Assembly: GCA_902727895.1 (NCBI GenBank)
Contig: CACVAP010000053.1
Coordinates: 1 to 64,000 of the forward strand
Reading direction: 5' to 3'
DNA: 64,000 nucleotides
Source: an uncultured Sulfurovum sp.
GTDB taxonomy: Bacteria; Campylobacterota; Campylobacteria; Campylobacterales; Sulfurovaceae
Shown here: positions 17,359-26,068 of the stretch, in pieces
Numbering within the stretch: the stretch's first letter is position 1
How the letters are laid out: each line of letters starts with the position of its first letter
Translations under genes and position numbers: made by a program
The notes under the pieces: model-generated
What the model was told of the DNA's origin: nothing
The model's input: only the letters and a program-made list of their open reading frames with translations
Databases searched by the model: none

Positions 17359-17542
17359 TTATTTGTATAAACTATATTACTACACATAATGTACACAGAA
17401 AGTTAGTATACTACATGAAGCCTAACACGAGAAGGTGTTTTTTTAAGCTAGTGAAGTTCACTAGGCTTATGATGTAAATAATACTCCCTGTATACATTAT
17501 ATTCTTCCCTCCCCTTTTACTTCTTGTGTTAGGACTAAATTC
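17359..17542. repeat. tandem element copy B with nested inverted repeats
   Basis: It shares the opening block with copy A and the same layout: an outer 8-bp repeat (CCTAACAC 17421-17428, GTGTTAGG 17526-17533), an inner imperfect hairpin with one bulge (17444-17469, TAGTGAA-G-TTCACTA at the core), then a pyrimidine-rich stretch before the right arm. Its right end pairs with TCCTAAC over the globin stop. The outer ends GCCTAAC and GTTAGGA resemble integron attC core sites. Together the two copies fill most of the 448 bases without a gene. Confidence 0.6.
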
Positions 17543-17983
17543 CTAACCTTGTGTATTTATCATCATGATTGAGAAACCATTAATATAATTCCAAAAACTT
17601 TGTAAGTCTTCGTCTTTAACAGATGATTCTAATGGCTTGAGTGCTTGTTCAAAACAAGTAAGCCAATGTAACCTTCCCTCAGCAGTAATGGTAAAAGGCA
17701 TATGTCTCCCACGCATTCTTGGCATTCCATGTCTTTGATTAAAATAAGCAGGACCACCACAAATTTGAATGAAAAAATCAGCAGAAGTTTGCGCAGCTAT
17801 TTCCATACCTTCAGCATCTTCAGGAGGAAAAATAGAGCGAATGGCACTTTTGTCTAAGCAGGCATAAAATCTAGAGAGTAAATCACGGATTCCTTGTTCT
17901 CCAACTTGAGGAAAAAATGTTAAGTTTGGTTTCTGTACAGGTGGGATGTAGTTTGCATTGTGTGCAATAATTGAATAGTTCAT
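17543..17983 (-). CDS. truncated haemoglobin (group II-like)
   Basis: 146 residues. The GGPAYFNQRHGMPRMRGRHM segment followed by PFTI and the WLTCFEQAL helix are typical of group II truncated globins; the His of RHMPFTI is the likely proximal haem ligand. Such proteins bind oxygen or nitric oxide and often serve in NO or oxygen defence. A 30-40-residue N-terminal extension precedes the globin core. It is monocistronic, between the repeat elements and a divergent membrane-protein gene. Confidence 0.85.
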   Translation of the reverse strand: MNYSIIAHNANYIPPVQKPNLTFFPQVGEQGIRDLLSRFYACLDKSAIRSIFPPEDAEGMEIAAQTSADFFIQICGGPAYFNQRHGMPRMRGRHMPFTITAEGRLHWLTCFEQALKPLESSVKDEDLQSFWNYINGFSIMMINTQG

Positions 17984-18119
17984 TATTAACCTTATATTGT
18001 ATAGGGCTATTTATAGTGGAAAATAACTTAATACTTAATAAATAAAATTGACTAAATATTCTTATTATAGAATTATATATATTCGATATAATGTAACATA
18101 AAAAAATAAGGAAAAACAA

Positions 18120-18623
18120 ATGCTAACACTATATTCAGAGGGAAGTTCTTTCAAAAAGAAAGTAACAGTAGTTGTTATTTGGTTAGTAGCGTTGGCGTTG
18201 AGCTTCTTGTTACTAGAACTTATTCGGTATGAGGGAAGTTCACTTTTAATGAAGGCTTTCCCTAGCCTAATAGGTCTTTTTATGATTGCTGGAATATTAT
18301 TGCGTTGTAAGTTTGCGAGAGCATTTACACTCATAACCATTTATATAATTGCTTTGTTTCCCATTGTCGCAAACTTTTTAGTAGATGGTTCAATTCTTCT
18401 TTTTTCGATGGATACAGAAGCATTATTTACGACTACAGAAATATTAATGACGAATATAATTTGGGCTTTACTCTTTATTGTACCCATTTACTTTTTGTCT
18501 AATAATAAGTCTATGGATATCTTTTTTATTGAATCTAACCCTATCGAACATCTCTTTTTTGTAGCTGTTGCAATAGGGCTGATATTTGCCTATACTAATT
18601 ACTATACATTAGCATTGTTGTAG
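18120..18623 (+). CDS. hypothetical membrane protein with about five spans
   Basis: 167 residues, mostly hydrophobic, with five predicted helices (about 13-37, 43-60, 67-93, 110-130 and 141-165). No family was recognised. The start is preceded by AAGGA. The gene converges on the ADP-ribosylglycohydrolase gene with only three bases between the stops. Confidence 0.65.
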   Translation: MLTLYSEGSSFKKKVTVVVIWLVALALSFLLLELIRYEGSSLLMKAFPSLIGLFMIAGILLRCKFARAFTLITIYIIALFPIVANFLVDGSILLFSMDTEALFTTTEILMTNIIWALLFIVPIYFLSNNKSMDIFFIESNPIEHLFFVAVAIGLIFAYTNYYTLALL

Positions 18624-18626
18624 ATT

Positions 18627-19514
18627 TTAGTCTATCAGATGATTTAACTTTTCATATTCATTAAGTTCTTCAATCCAAGAAGGCTTAATGGCTTCAAATC
18701 CATATCTTGCACCAAGAATCATCCCTGCTATCATCCCACGTGCTGCTGAGTCACCACCTGCTAATACATTTGCTTTTAAGAGTGCTTCAAAGTCATCATA
18801 ATAATTTATAAGTAAATAAATTGTTGAAGCCAAAGCATCTTTGATATCACAGGTACGACCTAAGGCTCTAATGGCTTCATTGGTAGGTATGTCTTTGGCT
18901 TCAAATGCAGCATTAACAGCTGTGTTAACAGTTTCGCCATAAAATGCTGCACGTTCTTTTATTGTTGTTACAACATCTAAGTTGTGAATCATGGCTAAGG
19001 TAACTTCTGTAATGTATTTACTAGCATCTATCATGTCTTTACTCATGTGGGTTAAACAGGTATGAAATTTCACTGATTCTATGATATCATCAACATTCTC
19101 AATACTAAAAATAATAGCAGCATGTCTTCCTACAATAGAAAGATCTTGAGAATCTGAACCAGCAGCTAAAAATGAAGTTCCTGCGTTCATATTAGCTAAA
19201 CTGGTAGTTGTAGCACCATCTTTATAGCCCGTATACTCAGTCATTTTGTCTTGCCAAATCTTTCCAAAAGCAAATGGATCGTAGATTTCAGCATCGTTCA
19301 TATACTCTAAAAGCCATTGACTTTGGTCACCATAATGTGTTAAATCACCAGCTTTTTTTGTAGGATGGTAAGGACATAAAGGGTCATTTAATCCAGAGAA
19401 GTTAAGCATTGAACTTTCTAATTCTCTTTGGTCATAAAGCCAATGACCACCCAAGCTATAAGCATCTGCGAGTAATGAACCCCAAATGAGTCCTTTTAAT
19501 TTGTCTTTTTTCAT
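18627..19514 (-). CDS. ADP-ribosylglycohydrolase family protein
   Basis: 295 residues. The all-helical ADPRH/DraG fold is suggested by the N-terminal GLIWGSLLADAYSLGGHW, the HYGDQSQW and the GGDSAARGMIAGMILGA signature with its metal-binding Asp. Family members remove ADP-ribose from arginine or other groups, or act on related small molecules. No nif gene or ADP-ribosyltransferase is in the window, so DraG function in nitrogenase control cannot be claimed. The ribosome binding site is GGACGA just before the ATG. Confidence 0.85.
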   Translation of the reverse strand: MKKDKLKGLIWGSLLADAYSLGGHWLYDQRELESSMLNFSGLNDPLCPYHPTKKAGDLTHYGDQSQWLLEYMNDAEIYDPFAFGKIWQDKMTEYTGYKDGATTTSLANMNAGTSFLAAGSDSQDLSIVGRHAAIIFSIENVDDIIESVKFHTCLTHMSKDMIDASKYITEVTLAMIHNLDVVTTIKERAAFYGETVNTAVNAAFEAKDIPTNEAIRALGRTCDIKDALASTIYLLINYYDDFEALLKANVLAGGDSAARGMIAGMILGARYGFEAIKPSWIEELNEYEKLNHLID

Positions 19515-19675
19515 AAGTCGTCCTATTGTCGAATTAAAACTACTTTAGCCAAATGATGCTTAATCTTTATCAAAGCATGTTTTTCCTTGTGTATAAGGAG
19601 CTTAAGCAATAAAAAAGTGAGTGATAAAGAGTGAGTATTTTATAAGATATAGATAGAATAGTTAATATTAGAGTA

Positions 19676-19696
19676 TATTATGCGACTCTTTCACGA
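19676..19696 (-). promoter_or_regulatory. 11-bp-spaced TCG direct repeat upstream of gltA
   Basis: On the minus strand the sequence reads TCGTGAAAGAG then TCGCATAATA, so the TCG half-site recurs after exactly 11 bases. It lies about 90-110 bases before the gltA start in a 270-base gap that otherwise shows AT-rich promoter-like DNA. The same spacing occurs before nuoA, frdC and the adenylate-kinase-like gene. Confidence 0.4.
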
Positions 19697-19784
19697 TTTT
19701 ACTTTGTTATGATGAATGTAGGACTAATGTTGAAACAGTAAAATGGGCGAGACGGAAGTGTAAACAAAATAAAAAGGATCAATA

Positions 19785-21077
19785 GTGGAAAATCAAAATA
19801 AGGCAACCATCATACTTGACATAGATGGGGAAAAAAAAGAATATACTTATGATATTTTAAAAGGTACCAAAGGCCCAGATGTTGTGGACATTCGTTCTTT
19901 TTATAAAGATACGGGACTCTTTACTTATGATGTGGGCTTAACTTCTACAGCTTCATGTACTTCTTCAATTACATTTATTGATGGAGAAAAAGGGGAACTA
20001 AGTTATCAAGGAATTGATATCGAAACCTTAGCTACTAAACATAGCTACCTTGAGACATGTTTCCTTTTATTACATGGAAGTTTACCAACTGAAGATGAGT
20101 TGATTGACTTTGACTTAGAGCTTCGTCACCGATCTTTCTTAAATGATGGACTCACTAACCTTTTTAAAGCATTTCCTGATGGTGCACATCCTATGTCATC
20201 ACTCTCATCAGCTGTTACTGCATTGGCATCATTCCACTTTGAACACCTTGACCTTAATCATCAAGAAGATTATGATGAGATGGCATACCGTATCTTAGGA
20301 AAAATACCAACCATTGCTGCCATGTCGTATCGTCATTACATTGGGTACCCTTCAGTTCAGCCTGATGTAAATTTAAGTTTTACAGAAAACTTTTTATTTA
20401 TGATGCGTGCTTACCCTCATCAACGTATGAAAATGACAAAAGAAGGTCCAGCACTTATTAAAGAAGTTGAAGTACGTGCTTTAGATAGTATCTTTACACT
20501 TCATGCTGACCATGAACAGAATGCTTCAACTACGGTTGTAAGAGGCGTAGCTTCAACAGGAGCGCACCCTTATGTGGCTATCTCTTCAGGAATTAATGCA
20601 TTATGGGGAAGAGCACATGGTGGTGCGAATGAGTCGGTAATTGCACAGCTTGAAATGATTGGTTCTGTAGACAATGTTGATGAATACATTGCTAAAGCAA
20701 AAGATCCAAATGATTCATTTAAACTTATGGGATTCGGACATAGAGTTTACAAAAACTTTGATCCACGTGCAAGAGTTTTAAAAGGGCTACAAGACGAACT
20801 TAAAGTGGAACTCAAACTAGATTCTCACTTAATGGAAATTGCTTCTAAAATTGAAGAAATTGCGTTATCGGATGAATATTTTGTAAAAAGAAACCTATAT
20901 CCAAATATTGACTTCTATTCAGGAGTTATTTTAACAGCACTGAAAATTCCAAAAGAGATGTTTACAGCAATCTTTGTAATTGGAAGAACAATTGGATGGA
21001 TTAGTCAATGGATTGAATCAATAGAAGATAAACAGTCAAAAATTGTAAGACCAAGACAACTTTATAAAGGGATGTAA
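19785..21077 (+). CDS. gltA: citrate synthase
   Basis: 430 residues, the size of type II hexameric bacterial citrate synthases, with the N-terminal beta-rich segment (KATIILDIDGEKKEY). It condenses oxaloacetate and acetyl-CoA. Catalytic residues are visible: His in LHADHEQNAST, His in GFGHRVYKNFDPRAR and Asp in YPNIDFYSG. The start codon is GTG, supported by AAAAAGGATC upstream. It heads an operon with mqo. In Campylobacterota that run a reductive TCA cycle, presence of gltA suggests an oxidative or reversible branch as well. Confidence 0.96.
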   Translation: MENQNKATIILDIDGEKKEYTYDILKGTKGPDVVDIRSFYKDTGLFTYDVGLTSTASCTSSITFIDGEKGELSYQGIDIETLATKHSYLETCFLLLHGSLPTEDELIDFDLELRHRSFLNDGLTNLFKAFPDGAHPMSSLSSAVTALASFHFEHLDLNHQEDYDEMAYRILGKIPTIAAMSYRHYIGYPSVQPDVNLSFTENFLFMMRAYPHQRMKMTKEGPALIKEVEVRALDSIFTLHADHEQNASTTVVRGVASTGAHPYVAISSGINALWGRAHGGANESVIAQLEMIGSVDNVDEYIAKAKDPNDSFKLMGFGHRVYKNFDPRARVLKGLQDELKVELKLDSHLMEIASKIEEIALSDEYFVKRNLYPNIDFYSGVILTALKIPKEMFTAIFVIGRTIGWISQWIESIEDKQSKIVRPRQLYKGM

Positions 21078-21082
21078 TCAAA

Positions 21083-22441
21083 ATGAATGAAAATGATACT
21101 TATGAAGTAATTATTGTTGGGGGTGGTGTGTCTGGTGCAGCTTTGTTCTATGAACTAAGTTATTACACAGATGTTAGTAAAATTGCCCTACTTGAAAAAT
21201 ATGCAGAGGTTGCGACATTAAACTCAAATGCCAGAGCCAATTCTCAAACCATCCACTGTGGAGACATTGAAACAAACTATACCTTGGAAAAAGCCAAAAA
21301 AGTAAAGCGTACAGCTAAAATGGTTGAGAAGTATTGTTTACAGTATGGCTACCAAGATAGTGTTATGTTCAAACATCAAAAGATGGCAATTGGTATTGGG
21401 TACAGCGAATGTCGTTTTATCAAAAACCGTTATAAAGAGTTTAAATCTCTTTATCCATATCTTGAACTTTATGACAAAGCCAAGCTTGAAGAGATTGAGC
21501 CAAAATTGGTAATTGATGAACATGGTAATGGTCGTAACGAAGAGATTGTTGGTATGGGTGCGCAAGATGAATATACAACGGTAAACTTTAAATTACTAAG
21601 TGATACTTTTATAGAAAATGCTAAAAAGAACACAGAGATTCAAACGGATATTTTTTACAATTCTCAAGTAGATGATATTAAAAAAATAGACGATGTTTTC
21701 CATGTTACTACAACGGATGGCAAGGTTTACAAGTCAAAAATGGTAGTGGTAGATGCTGGTGCACACAGTCTTTTCTTAGCTCATAAAATGGGACACGGTT
21801 TAAATTACGGACAATTACCTATGGCAGGAAGCTTTTATAAGACAGATAGAGCTATCCTTAAGGGGAAAGTTTATATGGTACAGAACCCTAAACTTCCTTT
21901 TGCTGCTTTACATGGTGACCCGGATGTAACTTTAGATGGTGCAACACGTTTTGGACCTACAGCATTGGTTATACCAAAATTAGAGCGTTTTAAACCAGGT
22001 ACTTACATAGACTTCTTTAAGACCTTAAAACTAGATACTAATGTTGTGAAAATATTTTATGACCTATTTAAAGATGGTGAAATTCGTAGTTATATTTTAC
22101 GAAATTATCTTTTTGAAATACCGTATTTTGGTAAGAGAGCCTTCTTAAGAGATGCTCAAAAGATTATACCTTCACTAAAAGTGTCAGACATACAATATGC
22201 CAAAAATTTTGGTGGTGTTCGTGGGCAGATTCTAGATAAAGAGAATCAAAAGTTGATGTTGGGTGAAGCGACTATTAATACAGGAGATGGAATCATTTTC
22301 AATATGACACCTTCTCCAGGTGCTACTTCATGTTTAGGAAATGCCCAGAGAGATGTAGAGTTAATCTGTGAATTCTTAGGGAAAAAATTTGATGAAGATG
22401 CTTTCAATAAAGATTTAGTAGAGGAGAATAACAATGAATAA
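21083..22441 (+). CDS. mqo: FAD-dependent malate:quinone oxidoreductase
   Basis: 452 residues. Mqo oxidises malate to oxaloacetate at the cytoplasmic face of the membrane and reduces the quinone pool. The N-terminal FAD loop IIVGGGVSGAALFYEL (about 10-25) is intact, and NSNARANSQTIHCGDIETNY, DAGAHSLFLAHKMG and the C-terminal FNMTPSPGATSCLGNA match the family as found in Campylobacter and Helicobacter. It starts five bases after gltA, giving a direct supply of oxaloacetate to citrate synthase. Confidence 0.92.
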   Translation: MNENDTYEVIIVGGGVSGAALFYELSYYTDVSKIALLEKYAEVATLNSNARANSQTIHCGDIETNYTLEKAKKVKRTAKMVEKYCLQYGYQDSVMFKHQKMAIGIGYSECRFIKNRYKEFKSLYPYLELYDKAKLEEIEPKLVIDEHGNGRNEEIVGMGAQDEYTTVNFKLLSDTFIENAKKNTEIQTDIFYNSQVDDIKKIDDVFHVTTTDGKVYKSKMVVVDAGAHSLFLAHKMGHGLNYGQLPMAGSFYKTDRAILKGKVYMVQNPKLPFAALHGDPDVTLDGATRFGPTALVIPKLERFKPGTYIDFFKTLKLDTNVVKIFYDLFKDGEIRSYILRNYLFEIPYFGKRAFLRDAQKIIPSLKVSDIQYAKNFGGVRGQILDKENQKLMLGEATINTGDGIIFNMTPSPGATSCLGNAQRDVELICEFLGKKFDEDAFNKDLVEENNNE

Positions 22442-23570
22442 AATGCTTTTTATAACTGATCAAGAACAATACAGCTCTAATGGAACAATTACTACCTTAT
22501 TTGATAAATATTTAAAAGAGTATTGGGAAGTTGATATTGTGTACATTACCAGCTATAAACATACGTATCAAAGAATAGGAAATGAATTAATTGTTCCTAA
22601 AAAATATCAGAATGAGATTATTGAATATCTTAGTACGGGTAATGACTTAACACAGTATGACTTTATTTTTGTACGTAATAAAAAAGAGGTACTTGAAAAT
22701 GTTCTTAAGCATAAAGAAGAGTATAACTATAAAGTAGGGTATAGAGTTTCTTATCCTAAACAACATCATGCCTTAGAGTTGAGTCAGTCATTTACCCCTT
22801 CAGGAATTTTTAACCGTGTTAAATATACGATGAAGATTAAAAAGAGAGATGAATTAGCAAACCATTGTGATCTCTTTTTACCTCCTTCTCCTGAAGCACA
22901 CCAAGCATTTTTCCCAAATATCCAGGTTAAAAGCTTCCCTCTATTTATTGGACTAGATCCTGAGAAATTAACTGAACATAAGTCAACTGAGAGTGATGTT
23001 GTTCGCTTTATTAATGTTGGAACAATGGATCAGTTAAGAGAGTTTGATGTTGTTCTTGATGCATTTGAGAAAATAGAATTGACAAACTGGCACTTAGAGA
23101 TAGTAGTTTCAGAAAAAGGTTATATCCGTGCACTTTTATCAAGTTATCCAAAGCTTAGTGATAAGATCACGCTACACGAAGGTATAGATACCTTAGAAAA
23201 ACTGAGAAATGTTATTAGTAAAAATGATGTAGGTATCGCACTTTTACCATCAAATGTTTTCCATAACACTGTTATTGCGAACAAAGTAATTCATTATGCG
23301 AGTTGTGGTCTACCATCGTTAATGATAGATAATGACAAAAACCGTTCTGTCTTTAATGAAGATGAGACGTATTTTAGTAGTTTTGATGTGGACAGTATTG
23401 CTGACACACTTAACAAAACACTTTCTTCTTCTAAAGAAGAACTTCTAAAAACAGGAAGGGCTAGTCAAGAAAAACTACTTGCAGTAGGAAGAAACTATCA
23501 AGACTTAGCCAGAGACTTAGCTAAAACAATGGATGACATCGTTAATGATGAAACTCCAGCGTCAGTATAG
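22434..23570 (+). CDS. glycosyltransferase-like protein (GT-B, GT4-like)
   Basis: 378 residues. The N-terminal half is a Rossmann-like domain (LFITDQEQYSSNGTITTLFD); the C-terminal half has VRFINVGTMDQLREFDVVLDA and the sugar-nucleotide region GIALLPSNVF followed by ANKVIHYASCGLPSLM, the pattern of GT4-type transferases. The sugar and acceptor are unknown. It overlaps the end of mqo by eight bases, an odd partner for two TCA enzymes; co-expression may be incidental. Confidence 0.75.
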   Translation: MNKMLFITDQEQYSSNGTITTLFDKYLKEYWEVDIVYITSYKHTYQRIGNELIVPKKYQNEIIEYLSTGNDLTQYDFIFVRNKKEVLENVLKHKEEYNYKVGYRVSYPKQHHALELSQSFTPSGIFNRVKYTMKIKKRDELANHCDLFLPPSPEAHQAFFPNIQVKSFPLFIGLDPEKLTEHKSTESDVVRFINVGTMDQLREFDVVLDAFEKIELTNWHLEIVVSEKGYIRALLSSYPKLSDKITLHEGIDTLEKLRNVISKNDVGIALLPSNVFHNTVIANKVIHYASCGLPSLMIDNDKNRSVFNEDETYFSSFDVDSIADTLNKTLSSSKEELLKTGRASQEKLLAVGRNYQDLARDLAKTMDDIVNDETPASV

Positions 23571-23593
23571 TTAAGAAGATTTATAATAACACT

Positions 23594-23619
23594 AAAAGGT
23601 ACCATTACTGGTATCTTTT
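23594..23619 (+). terminator. hairpin after the gltA-mqo-glycosyltransferase operon
   Basis: AAAAGGTACC and GGTATCTTTT form a 10-bp stem with one G-T pair and a six-base loop, 24 bases after the stop. The T run is contributed by the stem end (CTTTTA). Confidence 0.55.
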
Positions 23620-23766
23620 AACCTTCATCTTTCATTCACCCTTCCAGTACTAATTAAAATACACTCACTTAAATAACTAATTATGATTAAAATTTAATCA
23701 ATTTTTTATATATATTATGAACTAATATTAATTATAATATTTTATTAAAAATATTAGGAGTAAATT

Positions 23767-24291
23767 ATGACAAGGTTTAAAGTAAATAGGATGGTGACTC
23801 AGAGTCAGAATTTTTTAGAGATGGCTAAAGAACGATTAATGTTAGAAGAGTTTTTAGTTGAGAATGTAGATATCAACGCTCGTGATACTGATGGACAAAA
23901 TGCTCTTTTTTGGGCAATTAGAACATCACATAAACATAATATTGATTTACTTTTAAGTCATAACATTAGCCTTATGGTTAAACCTACTTATCATGCTCTT
24001 TTTCATGCCATTCAAAGTAATAATTTAGAGACTTTTTCTTTACTTCTAGAGTTAGTTAAAGATATTAAGATGAGAAATGACAAGGGTCAAACACTCTTAA
24101 TGACAGCAATTGAACAGGAGAATACCATTATGGTACAATATCTCCTTAATCATGGTATTAACCTCTACGCTAAAGATATGAATGGGTTAACAGCGCTAGA
24201 CTATATTAAAAAAGTTAAAAACCGTATGATTTATGACTTAGTTTACTATAAGAGTATATATCAAAAAGAGCAACTTAAAAAGGTCGCTTAG
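23767..24291 (+). CDS. ankyrin-repeat protein
   Basis: 174 residues with about four ankyrin-type repeats; DTDGQNALFWAIRTSHKHNI, DKGQTLLMTAIEQENTIMV and DMNGLTALDYIKKVKNRMIY show the TPL/TAL helix pattern. There is no signal peptide, so it should act in the cytosol as a binding scaffold. The partner is unknown. The ribosome binding site is TAGGAG. Its end overlaps the stop of the convergent Fur-family gene by four bases. Confidence 0.8.
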   Translation: MTRFKVNRMVTQSQNFLEMAKERLMLEEFLVENVDINARDTDGQNALFWAIRTSHKHNIDLLLSHNISLMVKPTYHALFHAIQSNNLETFSLLLELVKDIKMRNDKGQTLLMTAIEQENTIMVQYLLNHGINLYAKDMNGLTALDYIKKVKNRMIYDLVYYKSIYQKEQLKKVA

Positions 24292-24725
24292 TGATTCTCT
24301 TGACAATGATCACATACGCCTCTAAGGGTCATATTAATGCTGTTGACTTTATGTTGTTTTGCCATGTTGGAGAAATAAAGGGCATCCTCAAATTTTAATT
24401 CACCCAAACAGAAAACTTGATGACATGTTTCACATTCGAAATGAGGATGAGATTTTGCTCCTTGGTGAATGTACTCATATTGGGCTACTCCATCACTGCC
24501 TAAAAACTCTTGGACAATATCTTTCTCATTAAACTGTCGTAGTGATCGGTAGACTGTTGCAAGGTTTACAGAGGTCATTTTTGAACATGCTTCATAGAGT
24601 GTATTCACATCTTTAGGCGCGTGACTGCTTTTTAAAATATGGAGTAAAATACTTTTAGCTTTAGTATTTTTAATCCCTTTTAGATTGAGTTCTTCTTTAA
24701 TTTCATTACTATTCATGTAAGCCAT
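24288..24725 (-). CDS. Fur-family regulator, probable Zur
   Basis: 145 residues: an N-terminal winged helix (SVNLATVYRSLRQF is the recognition helix region) and a C-terminal dimer domain with two CxxC pairs (CETCHQVFC and CDHCQ) for structural zinc, plus HPHFEC. Family members repress metal genes when loaded with metal. It is the last gene of a set GTPase - znuA - regulator, which favours zinc (Zur), but Fur, PerR and Zur cannot be told apart safely by eye. A second Fur-family gene lies at 32653. Confidence 0.85.
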   Translation of the reverse strand: MAYMNSNEIKEELNLKGIKNTKAKSILLHILKSSHAPKDVNTLYEACSKMTSVNLATVYRSLRQFNEKDIVQEFLGSDGVAQYEYIHQGAKSHPHFECETCHQVFCLGELKFEDALYFSNMAKQHKVNSINMTLRGVCDHCQENH

Positions 24726-24761
24726 TGTAGGTGAATCTCCTTGAAACTATGCTTTATAGAA

Positions 24762-26053
24762 TTAGTTGTTATTGGCAATTGCTTTTGCTTTTTTAATTAA
24801 ATTTTCTGACCAATCTTTGGCTAACGGAGTCTCTTTGATAACTTTTATGTTTAATGCATGAGCAATGGTTTTGGCACTTTTATCTGAAAACTCTTGTTGT
24901 GTAAATATTGCTTTTATACCTTGTTGTCGCGCTTCTTTTATAATTCTTTGTAACATTTTTGGCTTGGGTTCTTTTCCATCTACTTCAACAGAGAGTTGGG
25001 TTAGTCCATACTCTTTAGCAAAGTATCCCCACGATGGATGAAATACCATAAACTGAGAGCCTAGTGGTAGTGCTGTAAGAATTTCTTTTATTGTTTTATC
25101 TGTTTGCTCAATTTCTTCTAGAAAGTTCTCATAGTTTTCTTTGTAATAGCTAGCGTTTTCAGTATCAAGTTTAACGAAGGTATTATAAATATTTTTTGCC
25201 ATAATTTTGACATTTGAGGGTGCTGTCCAAGTATGAGGATCTACTCCTCCATGATGGTGGTGATGAGTGCCATCCTTGGGATCTGACACTATGGGTTCAA
25301 TATCTTTATATGTCAAATCTTTTAGAAAATGCTCTTTATCTTCAAATTCAAAAGGCATATGTTCTGTAAAAAAAGATAATTTCCACTCTGTTTAATATCA
25401 AGTGTAAAAATTGTTTGATCTTTTGTTTCATCAAAAGTTAATTCATAGAAACTTTGCTGAGCATTTAAGATGTCACCATCTCTTACTATACTTGCTTCAG
25501 TTGAATAGAATAGGGCTTCGGCACTTTTTTTGTATTTGACTATTTCTTCGTTATTTTTTCCTGTAACTTGTAGCATTAAAAATTTCATTTTTGGATCAGC
25601 ATATTTTCCTGAAACTTTTGCAAAACTCCAATGGTATGTTCCTTTTTTTAATTTAAAGATACCTGCCCATTCATAAAGTATGTTTTGTGTACTTTTCTTT
25701 TTTTCAAAAGAGTAACTGGGTTTTGCTAATGGTATAAAGTTGACTCCTTTTGTCATATCAGAAATTTTCATCGTTTGATTATGATAAGCAAACTTGTCCA
25801 GCCAAGCATTTTCAAACTCAACCTTGATGGGAAAGTAGACATCTGCTTTAGAGAGTGCTACCATTTGAGAGGGTTTGGGTGAATAAGTATGTGGGTCACT
25901 TCCTGGTTTAACCATGGTGGTGACATGGACTTGGTCTCCACCAATTTTCTCAACAAAGGTTTGTTGTGGCAAAATACTTACGACAGCATTGATATTCGCA
26001 TAGAGAAAGCCATTTAGCCCAATCATGCTACTAAAAACTATTTTCTTGAACAT
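24762..26053 (-). pseudogene. znuA: zinc ABC transporter binding protein ZnuA, frameshifted, with inserted domain
   Basis: The two track ORFs (25322-26053 and 24762-25358) are one gene broken by a single-base shift at a seven-T run. With one T more the frame joins as GNYLFFTEHMPFEFE and gives 430 residues. The N-terminal part has a signal peptide and the ZnuA start (VVSILPQQTFVEKIGGD, PGSDPHTYSP); the second has HHHHHGG, DPHTWTAP, FMVFHPSWGYFAKEYGL and FTQQEFS. ZnuA proteins are normally about 300 residues. The excess is a block of about 130 residues, from SYSFEKKKS to the His-rich loop, sitting where the His loop usually is. No znuB or znuC is nearby. The break may be real decay, phase variation or a sequencing error. 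Confidence 0.85.
25368..25374 (-). other. seven-T homopolymer at the znuA frameshift
   Basis: On the coding strand the run reads CTTTTTTTACAG. Eight T, or five T, would restore the znuA frame. Runs of this length are prone to slippage in cells and to errors in assembly. Confidence 0.7.
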
Positions 26054-26068
26054 ATAAAACCTATCTTT

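Noticed and set aside
17135-17542. A true integron cassette array
   Set aside because: No integrase and no cassette gene between the two elements, and at least one core base departs from the attC consensus in each copy. Kept only as a resemblance.
18627-19514. DraG-type control of nitrogenase
   Set aside because: No nif or draT gene in the window; only the general ADP-ribosylglycohydrolase family can be supported.
19518-19531. TCG-N8-TCG pair just before the ADP-ribosylglycohydrolase gene
   Set aside because: It coincides with the ribosome binding site of that gene and lacks the TCGCA extension, so I treat it as chance.
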